DNA of 64,000 bases from Brevundimonas sp. UBA7506 (GTDB taxonomy: Bacteria; Pseudomonadota; Alphaproteobacteria; Caulobacterales; Caulobacteraceae): positions 211,742 through 275,741 of the forward strand of contig NZ_DLNQ01000010.1 in assembly GCF_002479495.1 (NCBI RefSeq), read 5' to 3'. The notes beneath the pieces are model-generated. The model was not told where the DNA came from, made no database searches, and worked only from the letters and a program-made list of their open reading frames with translations. Of the stretch, positions 17,298 to 28,488 are shown piece after piece (positions within the stretch are counted from its first letter, which is position 1; every line of letters begins with the position of its first letter). Made by a program: the position numbers and the translations under genes.

Positions 17298-18530
17298 ATG
17301 CCCCCCACCGACACCGCCTCCTGTATCGACGAGCACGTTTGCGCGCCGTCGCCCGCGATGGAGACGGTGGCCGAGCCCGGCAAGGTAGCGCTGGTCTTGC
17401 TCGCCCTGGCCATGGGCGGCTTCGCCATCGGGGTGACCGAGTTCGCGGCCATGAGCGTCCTGCCTGACTTCGCGGCGGGTCTGGGCGTCGATGAGCCCAC
17501 CGCTGGGCACGTCATCAGCGCCTACGCCGCCGGCGTCGTGGTCGGGGCGCCCATCCTGGCCGTGCTGGGCGCGCGTCTGCCGCGCTGGCTGCTGCTGATC
17601 GGCTTCATGGCCCTGTTCGCGGTCGGCAATGCGTTGAGCGCCCTCGCCCCCAACTACGAGTGGATGCTGGCCTTCCGCTTCCTCAGCGGCATTCCCCACG
17701 GCGCCTATTTCGGCGTGGCGGCCCTGGTCGCGGCCTCGCTGGTGCCGCTGAGGCTGCGCACCCGCGCGGTGTCCACCATCCTGCTGGGGCTGACCGTGGC
17801 CACCGTCATGGGCGTGCCGGTCGCCACCGCCGTCAGCCACAGTTTCGGCTGGCGCTGGACCTTCGCCATCGTCAGTGTCCTGGCCGTCGTCACCATGGTG
17901 CTGGTCGCCCTGTTCGCCCCGCGCGATCCGGCCCACGCCGACGCCAGCCCCCTGCGCGAGCTGGGGGCCCTGAAGCGCGGGCAGGTCTGGCTGACCCTGG
18001 GTGTCGGGGCCATCGGCTTTGGCGGCATGTTCGCGGTCTACGCCTATCTGGCCTCGACCCTGACCGCCGTGACCGGCGTGGGGCCCGAGGTCCTGCCCTG
18101 GGTCTTCGCCATGTTCGGTCTGGGCATGATGAGCGGCAACCTGCTGGGGGCCTGGGCCGCCGACCGTTACGGCATGAAGGCGGCGGGCGGACTGCTGCTG
18201 TGGAGCGCGGCGGCGCTGGCCCTCTATCCCTTCGCAGCCCCCCACCTGGGGGCCATGCTGATCGTGGTCTTCCTGATCGGCGGCGGCGGCGGGCTGGGCT
18301 CCATTCTGCAGACCCGCCTGATGGACGTGGCCGGCGACGCCCAGACCCTGGCTGCCGCCCTGAACCACTCGGCCTTCAACACCGCCAACGCCATCGGCCC
18401 CCTGCTGGGCGGCATGGCCGTGGCCGCGGGCTGGGGCTGGACCTCGACCGGCTGGGTCGGCGTGGCCCTGTCGCTGGGCGGTTTCGCGGTCTGGGTCGTC
18501 GCCTGGCTGACCGGACGCAAGGTCGCCTAA
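17298..18530 (+). CDS. MFS transporter, DHA1/AraJ-like
   Basis: A 410-residue membrane protein with about 12 hydrophobic helices starting near residue 30. The opening GFAIGVTEFAAMSVLPDFA and the loop GIPHGAYFGVAALVAASLV are typical of the sugar-efflux/arabinose-efflux (AraJ, YdhP) branch of the major facilitator superfamily. The substrate cannot be told. The 20-residue head before METVAEPGK may not be translated; an alternative start is at 17358. Confidence 0.88.
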   Translation: MPPTDTASCIDEHVCAPSPAMETVAEPGKVALVLLALAMGGFAIGVTEFAAMSVLPDFAAGLGVDEPTAGHVISAYAAGVVVGAPILAVLGARLPRWLLLIGFMALFAVGNALSALAPNYEWMLAFRFLSGIPHGAYFGVAALVAASLVPLRLRTRAVSTILLGLTVATVMGVPVATAVSHSFGWRWTFAIVSVLAVVTMVLVALFAPRDPAHADASPLRELGALKRGQVWLTLGVGAIGFGGMFAVYAYLASTLTAVTGVGPEVLPWVFAMFGLGMMSGNLLGAWAADRYGMKAAGGLLLWSAAALALYPFAAPHLGAMLIVVFLIGGGGGLGSILQTRLMDVAGDAQTLAAALNHSAFNTANAIGPLLGGMAVAAGWGWTSTGWVGVALSLGGFAVWVVAWLTGRKVA

Positions 18531-18576
18531 AAGCGACGCCTGACATTCGTCGCGAAGGGTGCTAGGAGGCCCGGCC

Positions 18577-19239
18577 ATGAGCGCAGCCGTCATCGTCTTC
18601 CCGGGTTCCAACTGCGACCGCGACTGCAAGGTCGCCGTCGAACGTTCCACTGGCGAACAGGTCCAAATGGTCTGGCACGCCGAGACCGAGCTGCCGAAAG
18701 GCCTCGATCTGATCGTCCTGCCGGGCGGCTTCTCCTACGGCGACTATCTGCGCTGCGGCGCGATGGCGGCCCAGGCCCCGATCATGCAGGCTGTCAAGAA
18801 GGCCGCCGACGACGGCGTCACCGTGGTCGGCATCTGCAACGGCTTCCAGGTCCTGTGCGAAGCCGGGATGCTGCCGGGCGCCCTACTGCGAAACGCCGGT
18901 CTGAAATATGTCTGCAAGCCGATCAGCCTGACGGTCGCCAACGGCCAGACCCGCTTCACCTCGGGCTATCAGGGCCAGCGCGAAGTCGTCATGACCCAGG
19001 GCAACGGCGACGGGAACTACTTCGCCGACGCCGAGACCCTGGCGCGTCTCGAGGGCGAGGGCCAGGTGGTGTTCCGCTATGTCGACAACCCCAACGGCTC
19101 GGTCGCCGACATCGCCGGCATCCAGAACGAACGCGGCAATGTGCTGGGCATGATGCCCCACCCCGACCGCGCCTTTGAAGCCGAGCTGGGCTCAGCCGAC
19201 GGCGCCGTCCTGTTCCAGAGCATCTACGCGGCCGCCTGA
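18577..19239 (+). CDS. purQ: Phosphoribosylformylglycinamidine synthase, glutaminase subunit PurQ
   Basis: PurQ is the class I glutamine amidotransferase that passes ammonia to PurL. The 220-residue protein begins [16 protein letters not shown]. The nucleophile Cys lies in [10 protein letters not shown] and the catalytic His in [12 protein letters not shown] 18577 follows TAGGAGG at a good distance. The convergent 94-residue acidic protein begins its stop five bases on. Confidence 0.96.
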   Translation: MSAAVIVFPGSNCDRDCKVAVERSTGEQVQMVWHAETELPKGLDLIVLPGGFSYGDYLRCGAMAAQAPIMQAVKKAADDGVTVVGICNGFQVLCEAGMLPGALLRNAGLKYVCKPISLTVANGQTRFTSGYQGQREVVMTQGNGDGNYFADAETLARLEGEGQVVFRYVDNPNGSVADIAGIQNERGNVLGMMPHPDRAFEAELGSADGAVLFQSIYAAA

Positions 19240-19244
19240 ACGGT

Positions 19245-19529
19245 CTAGGCGTCGGACTCCTTGTCCAGCTGCTCCTTGTCGTCATCCTGAAGCGGCTTCT
19301 TGCGGTCCAGCACGCTGGCGCTGCGGCCCAGTTCGTCGACCTCGATCTCGGGCTCGATCGGTTCGCCGTCTTCGTCCAGCCGGCGCTCCAGCGTGCCCGC
19401 CGCGCCCGACTCGCCGATAGCGGCCAGTTCGCGGGCGCCGACGCCCAGTCCCTGCTCCAGGGCGCGATTGGTCTCCACCTCGTCGGTGTCGAGGGCCGGG
19501 TCCTCCGGCAGGTCGTCAGGGTCGGCCAT
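19245..19529 (-). CDS. Small acidic protein of unknown function
   Basis: A 94-residue, very acidic hydrophilic protein (MADPDDLPEDPALDTDEVE... ending DDKEQLDKESDA). It has no Cys, no membrane segment and no motif that I recognise. AAGGAGA stands before the ATG, which supports this start over the longer open frame. It is divergent from the membrane protein at 19646. Confidence 0.65.
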   Translation of the reverse strand: MADPDDLPEDPALDTDEVETNRALEQGLGVGARELAAIGESGAAGTLERRLDEDGEPIEPEIEVDELGRSASVLDRKKPLQDDDKEQLDKESDA

Positions 19530-19645
19530 GGCGGTCTCCTTGTTGAGCCTTTCCTGAGCTAAGCGACGTTCCGCCTTCACGGTTCCGGTGAACCAATCGC
19601 GCCGCTGACGCGTACATACGGCGAAGCTGAGCCGGAGACGCCCGC

Positions 19646-20443
19646 ATGTCCGCCATCGAACGCCCCACACCACGACAACGGACCCGCCGTCTGGCGGTGC
19701 TGGCCGCCGCCGTCTTCGCCGTGGTGGTTCCCGTGGTTCAGAATCTGGGGCGCTTCGGCCTGTCGCAGGCCGAGTTCGCGGCGGACGGGAACCAGACCCT
19801 GCAGGTGGCGGGCTACGCCTTTTCCATCTGGGGCCTGCTCTATCTGGGCCTGCTGACCTACGCCGGACGTCAAGCCTTGCCGCAGACGGGCGAGAGCCTG
19901 CTGATCAACCGCATGGGCTGGCCCTCGGCGGTGGCGATGTTCGGCATAGGTCTGTGGATCGTGGTCGCGGCCTTGAACCTTAAGGCGGCCAGCGTGGTCA
20001 TCATCTTCGCCTCCCTGCTGGCGCTGCTGGTCCCCCTGCTGGCGACAGCCAAGACCATTCGCACCACGGGCTTCATGGACCGAGACCGCTGGTTCCTGAT
20101 CTGGCCGCTGGCGGCGCTGGCGGGATGGCTGACCATCGCCGTTCCGCTGAACCTGATCACCACGGCGACAGCATTCGACGCCCTGCCCGCCTTCGCCTCG
20201 CCCACCGCTTGGGCCATGGCGGCGATCGTGGTGACGGTTCTGGTGGCGATTGAGGTCACCCTCTACCTGCGCACCATGGCCTACTCTCTTCCCATCGTCT
20301 GGGGTCTGGTCGGGGCCTTCGTGGCGGAGCAGGAGCGCAACCCGATCTTGGGCTTCACCGCCCTGGGCGCCGCCTTCCTGCTGGTGATCGCGGCGGTCAT
20401 CCTGGTCTTCGGCCTGAAACGCGGTGTTGAGAGGCCTCACTGA
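19646..20443 (+). CDS. TspO-like (tryptophan-rich sensory protein) membrane protein
   Basis: A 265-residue integral membrane protein with about seven or eight hydrophobic helices. YAFSIWGLLYLGLLTYAG near residues 57-74 matches the F-x-I-W-G-x-x-Y block of larger TspO/MBR-related proteins annotated as tryptophan-rich sensory proteins. RWFLIWPLAALAGWLTIAVP supports the same reading. No ligand is evident. It is divergent from the acidic protein and 47 bases upstream of purL. Confidence 0.65.
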   Translation: MSAIERPTPRQRTRRLAVLAAAVFAVVVPVVQNLGRFGLSQAEFAADGNQTLQVAGYAFSIWGLLYLGLLTYAGRQALPQTGESLLINRMGWPSAVAMFGIGLWIVVAALNLKAASVVIIFASLLALLVPLLATAKTIRTTGFMDRDRWFLIWPLAALAGWLTIAVPLNLITTATAFDALPAFASPTAWAMAAIVVTVLVAIEVTLYLRTMAYSLPIVWGLVGAFVAEQERNPILGFTALGAAFLLVIAAVILVFGLKRGVERPH

Positions 20444-20489
20444 AGGGACGGGCTGACAGGAGGCTCAGACCCGGCTAGAAGCCCCGCCC

Positions 20490-22699
<2,210 letters not shown>

Positions 22700-22700
<1 letters not shown>

Positions 22701-23059
22701 TGCGCCTGCGCGCCGTCGCTTTCGTCGTCGCCGGCGCGGCCCTGCTGGCCGCCTGCGACATCGAGGGCGGCGACCCGGTCCAGCACGCCCTGCGCGACGC
22801 CGCGGCTGCCCGTCAGGCCGCCGCGCTGAAGACCACCGAGGAAGAACAAGCCGCCGCAGCCAGACGCGCCGCTTCCATTCCCGTTGCGCCCGTCGAGGGC
22901 GATGAGCTCTCGCGCCTGATCGCTTCACGGCGTCAGGCCGTCGAGGACACCCGCGCCCTGCTGGCCACGACCACTGACCCGGCGCTTAAGGCCCAACTGA
23001 CCGGCGACCTCAAGGCCGAGGAAAGCCGATTGCGGGCGTTGGAAGCGCGTTCAAACTAA
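22700..23059 (+). CDS. Small lipoprotein, unknown function
   Basis: A 119-residue predicted lipoprotein. The signal peptide MRLRAVAFVVAGAALLAAC ends in a lipobox with Cys19. The mature part is charged and probably coiled-coil (DEL...RLIASRRQAVEDTRALL to RLRALEARSN). It is translationally coupled to purL by a one-base overlap but has no visible link to purine synthesis. Confidence 0.75.
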
Positions 23060-23078
23060 TCGAAAACGGGTCCTTCAC

Positions 23079-23110
23079 CCGCTCATCCCCGCGGAGGCGG
23101 GGATGAGCGG
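23079..23110. terminator. Strong hairpin between convergent genes
   Basis: A 14-base perfect stem (CCGCTCATCCCCGC / GCGGGGATGAGCGG) with a GGAG loop. It lies between the purL-lipoprotein pair and the convergent ymdB. T-runs are poor, and the core resembles a common alphaproteobacterial intergenic palindrome, so it may be a repeat that also ends transcription. Confidence 0.6.
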
Positions 23111-23131
23111 TGATTAAAGCTTAGGCTGCGC

Positions 23132-23956
23132 TTAATCGACCTGCGGAATGGCTTGGCTCAACCGCCCGCCGACGCGGATGGGCTCGACCCGCTTGGCCAG
23201 TCCGGTGCGGTCGTCCGTCTCGACGAAGACGCCGCAGATGGTGGCCGGGCCGCTGGCGGGGATGTAGCGCCCGCCGGACAGTCGCGTGGTGAAGCGGCGC
23301 AGCGGCTCTTCCTTGTCGTTGCCGATGACCGAGTCATAGTCGCAACAGCCCCCAGCGTCAGTCTGATAGGCCGTGCCGTGGGGCAGGATCTGGGCGTCAG
23401 CGGTCGGGACGTGGGTGTGGGTGCCGACCACCAGGCTGGCGCGGCCGTCGCAGAAATGGCCCATGCCCATCTTCTCACTGGTCGCCTCGGCGTGCACGTC
23501 GACGATGACGGCGTCGGCGACGACGCCCAGGGGCGCGGCCTCCAGCTCGCGCTCCACGGCGCTGAAGGGATCGTCCATCGGGTCCATGTGGACCCGGCCG
23601 AGGACGTTGATGACCAGAACCCGGCGACCGTCGGCGGTGACGAAGACATCGGCGCCGCGACCCGGCGCATCCATCAGGCGCGGATAGTTGGCCGGACGGA
23701 TCAGGCGCGGCTCGCGCACGATATAGGTCAGGGCCTCGCGCTGGTCCCAGCTGTGATTGCCCAAGGTCAGGACGTCGGCCCCGGCGGCGAAGATCTCGCG
23801 CGCCGTATTCTCGGTGATGCCGAAGCCGCCGGCGGCGTTCTCGGCGTTGACCACCACGAAGTCGAGCTTGAGGTCGCGCCTCAGCCCCGGAAGATGATCC
23901 GTCAAACCATCGCGCCCGGACTTGCCGACCACGTCACCGAAAAATGCCAATCTCAT
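23132..23956 (-). CDS. ymdB: YmdB-family metallophosphoesterase
   Basis: A 274-residue calcineurin-like phosphoesterase of the YmdB (TIGR00282) family, a two-metal enzyme acting on 2',3'-cyclic nucleotides in Bacillus. Metal-binding blocks are FFGDVVGKSGR at the N-terminus, NAEN, LGNHSWDQ, VDVHAEATSEK and VGTHTHVPT. The start overlaps the fau stop (ATGA), so it is translated with fau as part of a zauP-zapA-6S-fau-ymdB unit. Confidence 0.93.
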   Translation of the reverse strand: MRLAFFGDVVGKSGRDGLTDHLPGLRRDLKLDFVVVNAENAAGGFGITENTAREIFAAGADVLTLGNHSWDQREALTYIVREPRLIRPANYPRLMDAPGRGADVFVTADGRRVLVINVLGRVHMDPMDDPFSAVERELEAAPLGVVADAVIVDVHAEATSEKMGMGHFCDGRASLVVGTHTHVPTADAQILPHGTAYQTDAGGCCDYDSVIGNDKEEPLRRFTTRLSGGRYIPASGPATICGVFVETDDRTGLAKRVEPIRVGGRLSQAIPQVD

Positions 23957-24498
23957 ACGGCGGCTCTATAGCCGGTCTCGGTCAAAACGCCATGCAGGCG
24001 CATGTCATGGGCTTCCAGCGCCAGTCGCTCGACCTCTTGTCCCGCATAGGCGAAACCGACGCGCAGCGCGTCCGACAGGACCGCGAAGGTCCGGTCGTAA
24101 TAGCCGCCGCCCTGCCCCAGCCGCCCGCCGTGGGCGTCAAACGCCAGCAGCGGCGTCAGGATCAGGTCCGGCGTGACCGTCTCGGCCAGCGGCAGGGGCG
24201 CAGGGCATCCGGCGGCGTCCAGCTCCAACGGCTCGCCCGGCGCCCAGGCGCGGAAGATCATGGCCGCGTCGCGCTCGATGACCACCGGCAGACACAGACG
24301 ACGCCCCGCCTGATGCAGGGCGACAGCCAACGCGTCCGTGTCCAGCTCCGACCCCATGGCGCGGTAAAGGGCCACCGTGTCGCCCGACGGCAAAGCCTCG
24401 GCATGACCGGCGGCGCGCTCTGCGGCCTCGCTATCGACCTCAGCCAGCCGCTTGCGCAGGGCGCGCATGGAGGCGCGGAGTTCGTGTTTGGAGGTCAT
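23953..24498 (-). CDS. fau: 5-formyltetrahydrofolate cyclo-ligase
   Basis: The enzyme (also called YgfA or MTHFS) recycles 5-formyl-THF to 5,10-methenyl-THF. In 181 residues it has the ATP-binding N-terminal Lys/Arg helix (HELRASMRALRKRL) and the signature RLGQGGGYYDRTF near the end. The ATG at 24498 was preferred to one six codons upstream. Its place downstream of zapA and a 6S RNA gene is conserved in many proteobacteria, including E. coli. Confidence 0.93.
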   Translation of the reverse strand: MTSKHELRASMRALRKRLAEVDSEAAERAAGHAEALPSGDTVALYRAMGSELDTDALAVALHQAGRRLCLPVVIERDAAMIFRAWAPGEPLELDAAGCPAPLPLAETVTPDLILTPLLAFDAHGGRLGQGGGYYDRTFAVLSDALRVGFAYAGQEVERLALEAHDMRLHGVLTETGYRAAV

Positions 24499-24506
24499 GT
24501 CCCGTC

Positions 24507-24566
24507 CATAGCGCACAAAACGCGCTCAAGCCGCGAGCGACCGCGTCGCGAGCATAGCGCACAAAA
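24507..24566. repeat. 14-base direct repeat flanking a CG-rich hairpin
   Basis: CATAGCGCACAAAA occurs at 24507-24520 and again at 24553-24566. A CGCGA/TCGCG palindrome lies between them. The unit sits in the leader just upstream of the fau start codon, between the 3' end of the putative 6S RNA and fau. Confidence 0.6.
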
Positions 24567-24610
24567 TGAGATGGGGTGGCGGCGCCGCGTGAACCGTGAA
24601 GACGGTTTAA

Positions 24611-24770
24611 ATCCTCTCGACCTGGGTAGCCAGGTGGGCTCCGTATGCCCAGGCCCTCGAGCCCGGACAGGGACAGATCCCTATGAGTGAATTAAGGTCA
24701 GAAGGATATGTTGTCTTCGACGTGAGCCGCAGCAGGACCCGCCGTCGAGCAAGATAGGCGGTCCGGTGGG
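24611..24770 (-). ncRNA. ssrS: Probable 6S RNA (approximate ends)
   Basis: A non-coding stretch on the minus strand between zapA and fau, exactly where alpha- and gammaproteobacteria keep the 6S RNA that binds RNA polymerase holoenzyme. Near the 3' end, on the minus strand, GGAGCCCACCTGG is followed by a small ACCTGG-CTAC-CCAGGT hairpin, resembling my recollection of the 3' end of rhizobial 6S RNA. CCGGAC (5') and GTCCGG can pair, and TCGACG/CGTCGA forms another stem. Ends are estimated from structure and context only. Confidence 0.6.
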
Positions 24771-24782
24771 ATTCAACAATGC

Positions 24783-24930
24783 CTCTCCCTCCCCTTTATG
24801 GGGAGGGTGGTCGCGCAGCGACCGGGTGGGGAGGAGGTGGCGATGCTGGGCGGAACGGCTGATTGGCCTTGCCGCCCCCACCCGTCTGTCGCTTCGCGTC
24901 AGCCACCCTCCCCATGAAGGGGAGGGAGAA
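24783..24930. repeat. Palindromic intergenic repeat, family B
   Basis: The left arm has CCTCCCC-TTTATG-GGGAGGGTGG. The right arm has CCACCCTCCCC-ATGAA-GGGGAGGGAG. The arms are inverted relative to each other around a central stretch of about 60 bases. A second copy is at 60431-60585 inside the GTA cluster. It separates zapA from the 6S RNA. Confidence 0.8.
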
Positions 24931-24935
24931 TTGCC

Positions 24936-25274
24936 TCAGATCGTCTGGCAGATCTTCTCGATGCGGGCCGCGACCGCGTTCAGGGCCTCGGCCACGCCGT
25001 CGCCGGGCGGCGGCGGCGGGGCCTTCTTCGGGCCGTCCTCAACTACCGGGCCCTGCCCGTTCTCCAGACGCTGACGCGCCTCGTGCAGTTCGTCGGCCAG
25101 CATCAGCGAGGCCATCAGGAACAGCCGCAAGTCGCCGACATGGCCGACGTCGCCGGCGATCTGACGCACATGGGTGTCGAACTGGCGGGCCAGGATGCCG
25201 ACGCGCTCTTCCTGGCCGTCGGCGCAGCCTACCGCATAGGAGCGGCCGTTGACCTCTACCGTGACGGTCGCCAT
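24936..25274 (-). CDS. zapA: Cell division protein ZapA
   Basis: ZapA bundles FtsZ filaments at the division plane. The 112-residue protein begins MATVTVEVNGRSYAVGCADGQE and has the long C-terminal helix typical of the family. It carries a Pro-rich insert (KKAPPPPPGDG) before the last helix, ending ARIEKICQTI. The start overlaps the stop of the upstream coiled-coil gene by one codon step (ATGA), as in the Caulobacter zauP-zapA pair. Confidence 0.93.
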   Translation of the reverse strand: MATVTVEVNGRSYAVGCADGQEERVGILARQFDTHVRQIAGDVGHVGDLRLFLMASLMLADELHEARQRLENGQGPVVEDGPKKAPPPPPGDGVAEALNAVAARIEKICQTI

Positions 25275-25531
25275 CAGCGCGCCTCCTGCTCGGCCAGAAC
25301 CTCGCGCACGGCCTCGGCGGCGCGGCCCAGGGCCTCGGCGGCGTCGCGGCCGGCGGCTTCCAGTTCGGCGATCCGCACAAGGTCGGCGGCGTTCGACGGG
25401 CGCGGTGCGAACAGGTCGTCGTCGGTGATGGCGGGGGCGGTGGCCGGACGCGCCTTCAGCTCCAGCACCCTGCGTTCCAGCAGGGCCAGGGCCTTGTCGA
25501 TGCGTGTCTTTGCGGCCGTAACGGCGTCCAT
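25274..25531 (-). CDS. zauP: ZauP-like coiled-coil division protein (DUF4164 type)
   Basis: An 85-residue coiled-coil protein just upstream of, and overlapping, zapA. Two helical parts are visible: KTRIDKALALLERRVLELKA and RIAELEAAGRDAAEALGRA, joined by an acidic loop. In Caulobacter the ZapA-upstream protein ZauP works with ZapA to condense the Z-ring. The assignment here rests on position, size and coiled-coil character. AAAGGA precedes the ATG. Confidence 0.75.
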   Translation of the reverse strand: MDAVTAAKTRIDKALALLERRVLELKARPATAPAITDDDLFAPRPSNAADLVRIAELEAAGRDAAEALGRAAEAVREVLAEQEAR

Positions 25532-25630
25532 TGGGGTCCTTTCGTCCAGATTCCGTATAGAACCTGTGCGCGCGTCGGGGTAAAGGCGGCGCGCCCCCGC
25601 TTTATCCTGTTCCTGAGGAAAGGTCTCGCC

Positions 25631-27625
25631 GTGACCGACGCCCAAGCCGCATTCGCCAAGCCTTCGCCCAAGCAGATGGCGGACGCCATCCGCGTCCTGT
25701 CCATGGACGGCGTTGAAAAGGCCAAGAGCGGCCACCCCGGCATGCCGATGGGCATGGCCGACGTCGCCACCGTCCTCTACTCGAAATTCCTGAAGTTCGA
25801 CGCCAGCCGTCCCGACTGGGCCGACCGCGACCGCTTCATCCTGTCGGCGGGCCACGGCTCGATGCTGATCTACAGCCTGCTGCACCTGACGGGCTATAAG
25901 GACGCGACCCGGGAACAGCTGGAAAACTTCCGCCAGTGGGGCTTCAAGACCGCCGGCCACCCCGAGTACGGCCACATGGCCGGGATCGAGACGACCACCG
26001 GCCCGCTGGGTCAGGGTCTGGCCACCTCGGTCGGCTTCGCCCTGGCCGAGCGCCATCTGGCCGCCCGCTTCGGCAAGGATCTGGTGGATCACCGCACCTG
26101 GGTCATCGCCGGCGACGGCTGCCTGATGGAAGGCGTGTCGCAGGAGGCCATCGCCCTGGCCGGTCGCCTGAAGCTGAACAAACTCTGCGTCCTGTGGGAC
26201 GACAACGAGATCACCATCGACGGCAAGGTGTCCCTGTCGGACGCCACCGACCAGTTGGCCCGCTTCAAGGCCTCGGGCTGGGCGGTCAAGGCCATCGACG
26301 GCCATGACTACAAGCAGATCCAGAAGGCCCTGGCCTGGGCGACCAAGCAGGACAAGCCGACGCTGATCGCCTGCAAGACCAAGATCGGCAAGGGCGCCGC
26401 CACCATGGAAGGCAGCCACAAGACCCACGGCGCCGCCCTGGGCGCCACCGAGATCGCCGCCACGCGTCAGGCCCTGCACTGGCCCTTCGCACCGTTCGAA
26501 CTGCCGGAAGGCGTCCAGAAGGCCTGGGCCAAGGTCGGCAAGCAGGGCGCCAAGACCCGCAAGGGCTGGGAAGCCCGCCTGCTGAACCACGCCCAGCGCG
26601 ACGACTTCACCCGCGCCATGGCCGGCGACCTGCCCACCGGCGCCTTCGAGACGCTTGAAGCCAAGCTGAAGGAACTGGTCTCGACCCAGCCTGCCATGGC
26701 CACGCGCCAGTCGTCGGGCGAGGCGCTGGAGACGGTGTTCAACGCCATCCCCGAACTGATCGGCGGCTCGGCCGACCTGACCGGCTCGAACAACACCTTC
26801 GTCAAGGACACCCAGATCCTCGACGCCCCCGACTACGCCGGTCGCTACCTGAACTACGGCATCCGCGAGTTCGGCATGGCCGCGGCGATGAACGGCCTGG
26901 CCCTGCATGGCGGCGTCATCCCCTACGCCGGCACCTTCATGGCGTTCGCGGACTACAGCCGTCCGGCCATCCGCCTGGGCGCCCTGATGGGCGTGCGCGT
27001 GGTCCACGTCCTGACCCATGACTCGATCGGCCTGGGCGAAGACGGCCCGACCCACCAACCGGTCGAACATCTGGCTGCGCTTCGCGCCATCCCCAACCTG
27101 ATGGTCTTCCGTCCCGCCGACACCGTGGAGGCGCTGGAATGCTGGCAGGTCGCCCTGCAGCACAAGAAGACACCGTCGGGCATGTGCCTGTCGCGTCAGA
27201 AGACCCCGGCGGTCCGCCTGACCGACGCCGGCGAGAACCTGTCGCGCAAGGGCGCCTATGAGCTGAAAGCCGCCAACGGCGCAGCCAAGGTCACCCTGTT
27301 CGGCACCGGCACCGAAGTCGCCCTGGCGCTGAAGGCCGCCGAGACGCTGGAGGCCGAAGGCGTGCCGACCCGCGTCGTCTCGGTCCCCTGCTTCGAACTG
27401 TTCGAGCAGCAGCCCAAGGCCTATCAGGACGCCGTCATCGGCCGCGGCACCGTCCGCGTCGCCGTGGAAGCCGCCATCAAGCAGGGCTGGGAACGCTTCA
27501 TCGGCGAAGACGGCGGCTTTGTCGGCATGACCGGCTTCGGCGCCTCCGCCCCGGCCGAAGTCCTCTACCGCGAGTTCGGCATCACCGCCGAGGCCGTGGT
27601 CGAAGCCGCCAAGGCCCGGCTCTAA
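25631..27625 (+). CDS. tkt: Transketolase
   Basis: A thiamine-diphosphate enzyme of the pentose phosphate pathway, 664 residues. Visible blocks are the N-terminal SGHPGMPMGMADVATVLY, the cofactor loop AGDGCLMEGVSQEA, and the central ADLTGSNNT with YGIREFGMAAAMNG. The C-terminal domain has the TGTEVALAL region. The start is GTG after an AGGAAAGG ribosome site. It is divergent from zauP-zapA with about 100 bases between. Confidence 0.97.
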   Translation: MTDAQAAFAKPSPKQMADAIRVLSMDGVEKAKSGHPGMPMGMADVATVLYSKFLKFDASRPDWADRDRFILSAGHGSMLIYSLLHLTGYKDATREQLENFRQWGFKTAGHPEYGHMAGIETTTGPLGQGLATSVGFALAERHLAARFGKDLVDHRTWVIAGDGCLMEGVSQEAIALAGRLKLNKLCVLWDDNEITIDGKVSLSDATDQLARFKASGWAVKAIDGHDYKQIQKALAWATKQDKPTLIACKTKIGKGAATMEGSHKTHGAALGATEIAATRQALHWPFAPFELPEGVQKAWAKVGKQGAKTRKGWEARLLNHAQRDDFTRAMAGDLPTGAFETLEAKLKELVSTQPAMATRQSSGEALETVFNAIPELIGGSADLTGSNNTFVKDTQILDAPDYAGRYLNYGIREFGMAAAMNGLALHGGVIPYAGTFMAFADYSRPAIRLGALMGVRVVHVLTHDSIGLGEDGPTHQPVEHLAALRAIPNLMVFRPADTVEALECWQVALQHKKTPSGMCLSRQKTPAVRLTDAGENLSRKGAYELKAANGAAKVTLFGTGTEVALALKAAETLEAEGVPTRVVSVPCFELFEQQPKAYQDAVIGRGTVRVAVEAAIKQGWERFIGEDGGFVGMTGFGASAPAEVLYREFGITAEAVVEAAKARL

Positions 27626-27630
27626 GCCTG

Positions 27631-28488
27631 ATGCGCCGCCTCGCCCTCATCCTGAGCTTCGGCTTGTCGATGGCGGGCGGCGCCCCCGCTCTCGCCGAGA
27701 CGGCCGGGGCTCAAGCGACCGTCCCCGTGGCGGTCGAAACGCCCATCGTCATCGGCCGCTCCTACGCCCTGCCCTCGCGCGTCATGGGCCAGACGCGCGA
27801 AATCAACGTCTGGCTGCCGCCCGGCTATGACAAGAGCAGCCAGACCTATGCGGTCCTCTATCTGCTGGACGGCGGTCAGGATCAGGACTTCCACCACATC
27901 TCGGGCATCGCCCAGCTGGGCACCATCGTCGGCGCGACGCGCGACGTCATCGTCGTGGGCATCGCCTCGGTCGACCGCCGCAACGAGCTGGCCCTGCCGA
28001 CCGACAACGCCGAACTGATCGCCCGCTATCCGACGCAAGGCCAGTCCGAGCGCTTCCGGCGCTTTGTGTCCGACGAGGTCATGCCCTTCATCGAGGGCCG
28101 CCTGCGCACCAACGGCGAGACGGCCCTGATGGGCGAGTCCCTGGCCGGGCTCTTCGTGGTCGAGACCTTCCTGAAAGAGCCGCAGATGTTCGACGCCTAT
28201 GTCGCCGTCAGCCCCAGCCTGTGGTGGGACGGCGGTCAGCTGGCGCGGCAGTCGGGGGCGCATCTGCGCGACCACTCCAACGACCCGCGCACCCTGATCC
28301 TGACCCTCGGCGACGAGGGCGAGGAGATGCAGGCGCCGATGGACGTTCTGATCGCCAACCTGCGCGATCACGCCCTGCCTGGCGTCACTTGGGACTTCAC
28401 CCCGCGCCCGAGCGAGAGCCACGCCAGCATCTATCACGGGGCCGCCTTGGACGCCTTCCGCCGCCTCTATGCGGCGCCTGCACAATGA
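27631..28488 (+). CDS. Secreted alpha/beta-hydrolase esterase
   Basis: A 285-residue exported hydrolase of the esterase D/putative esterase (PF00756) fold. The signal peptide ends near ALAETA. The nucleophile elbow is GESLAGLFVVE, and the catalytic His is likely in the ESHASIYHG block at the C-terminus. YLLDGGQDQDFHHISG is a typical substrate-side string. The gene begins six bases after tkt and overlaps the next gene (ATGA). Confidence 0.88.
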   Translation: MRRLALILSFGLSMAGGAPALAETAGAQATVPVAVETPIVIGRSYALPSRVMGQTREINVWLPPGYDKSSQTYAVLYLLDGGQDQDFHHISGIAQLGTIVGATRDVIVVGIASVDRRNELALPTDNAELIARYPTQGQSERFRRFVSDEVMPFIEGRLRTNGETALMGESLAGLFVVETFLKEPQMFDAYVAVSPSLWWDGGQLARQSGAHLRDHSNDPRTLILTLGDEGEEMQAPMDVLIANLRDHALPGVTWDFTPRPSESHASIYHGAALDAFRRLYAAPAQ

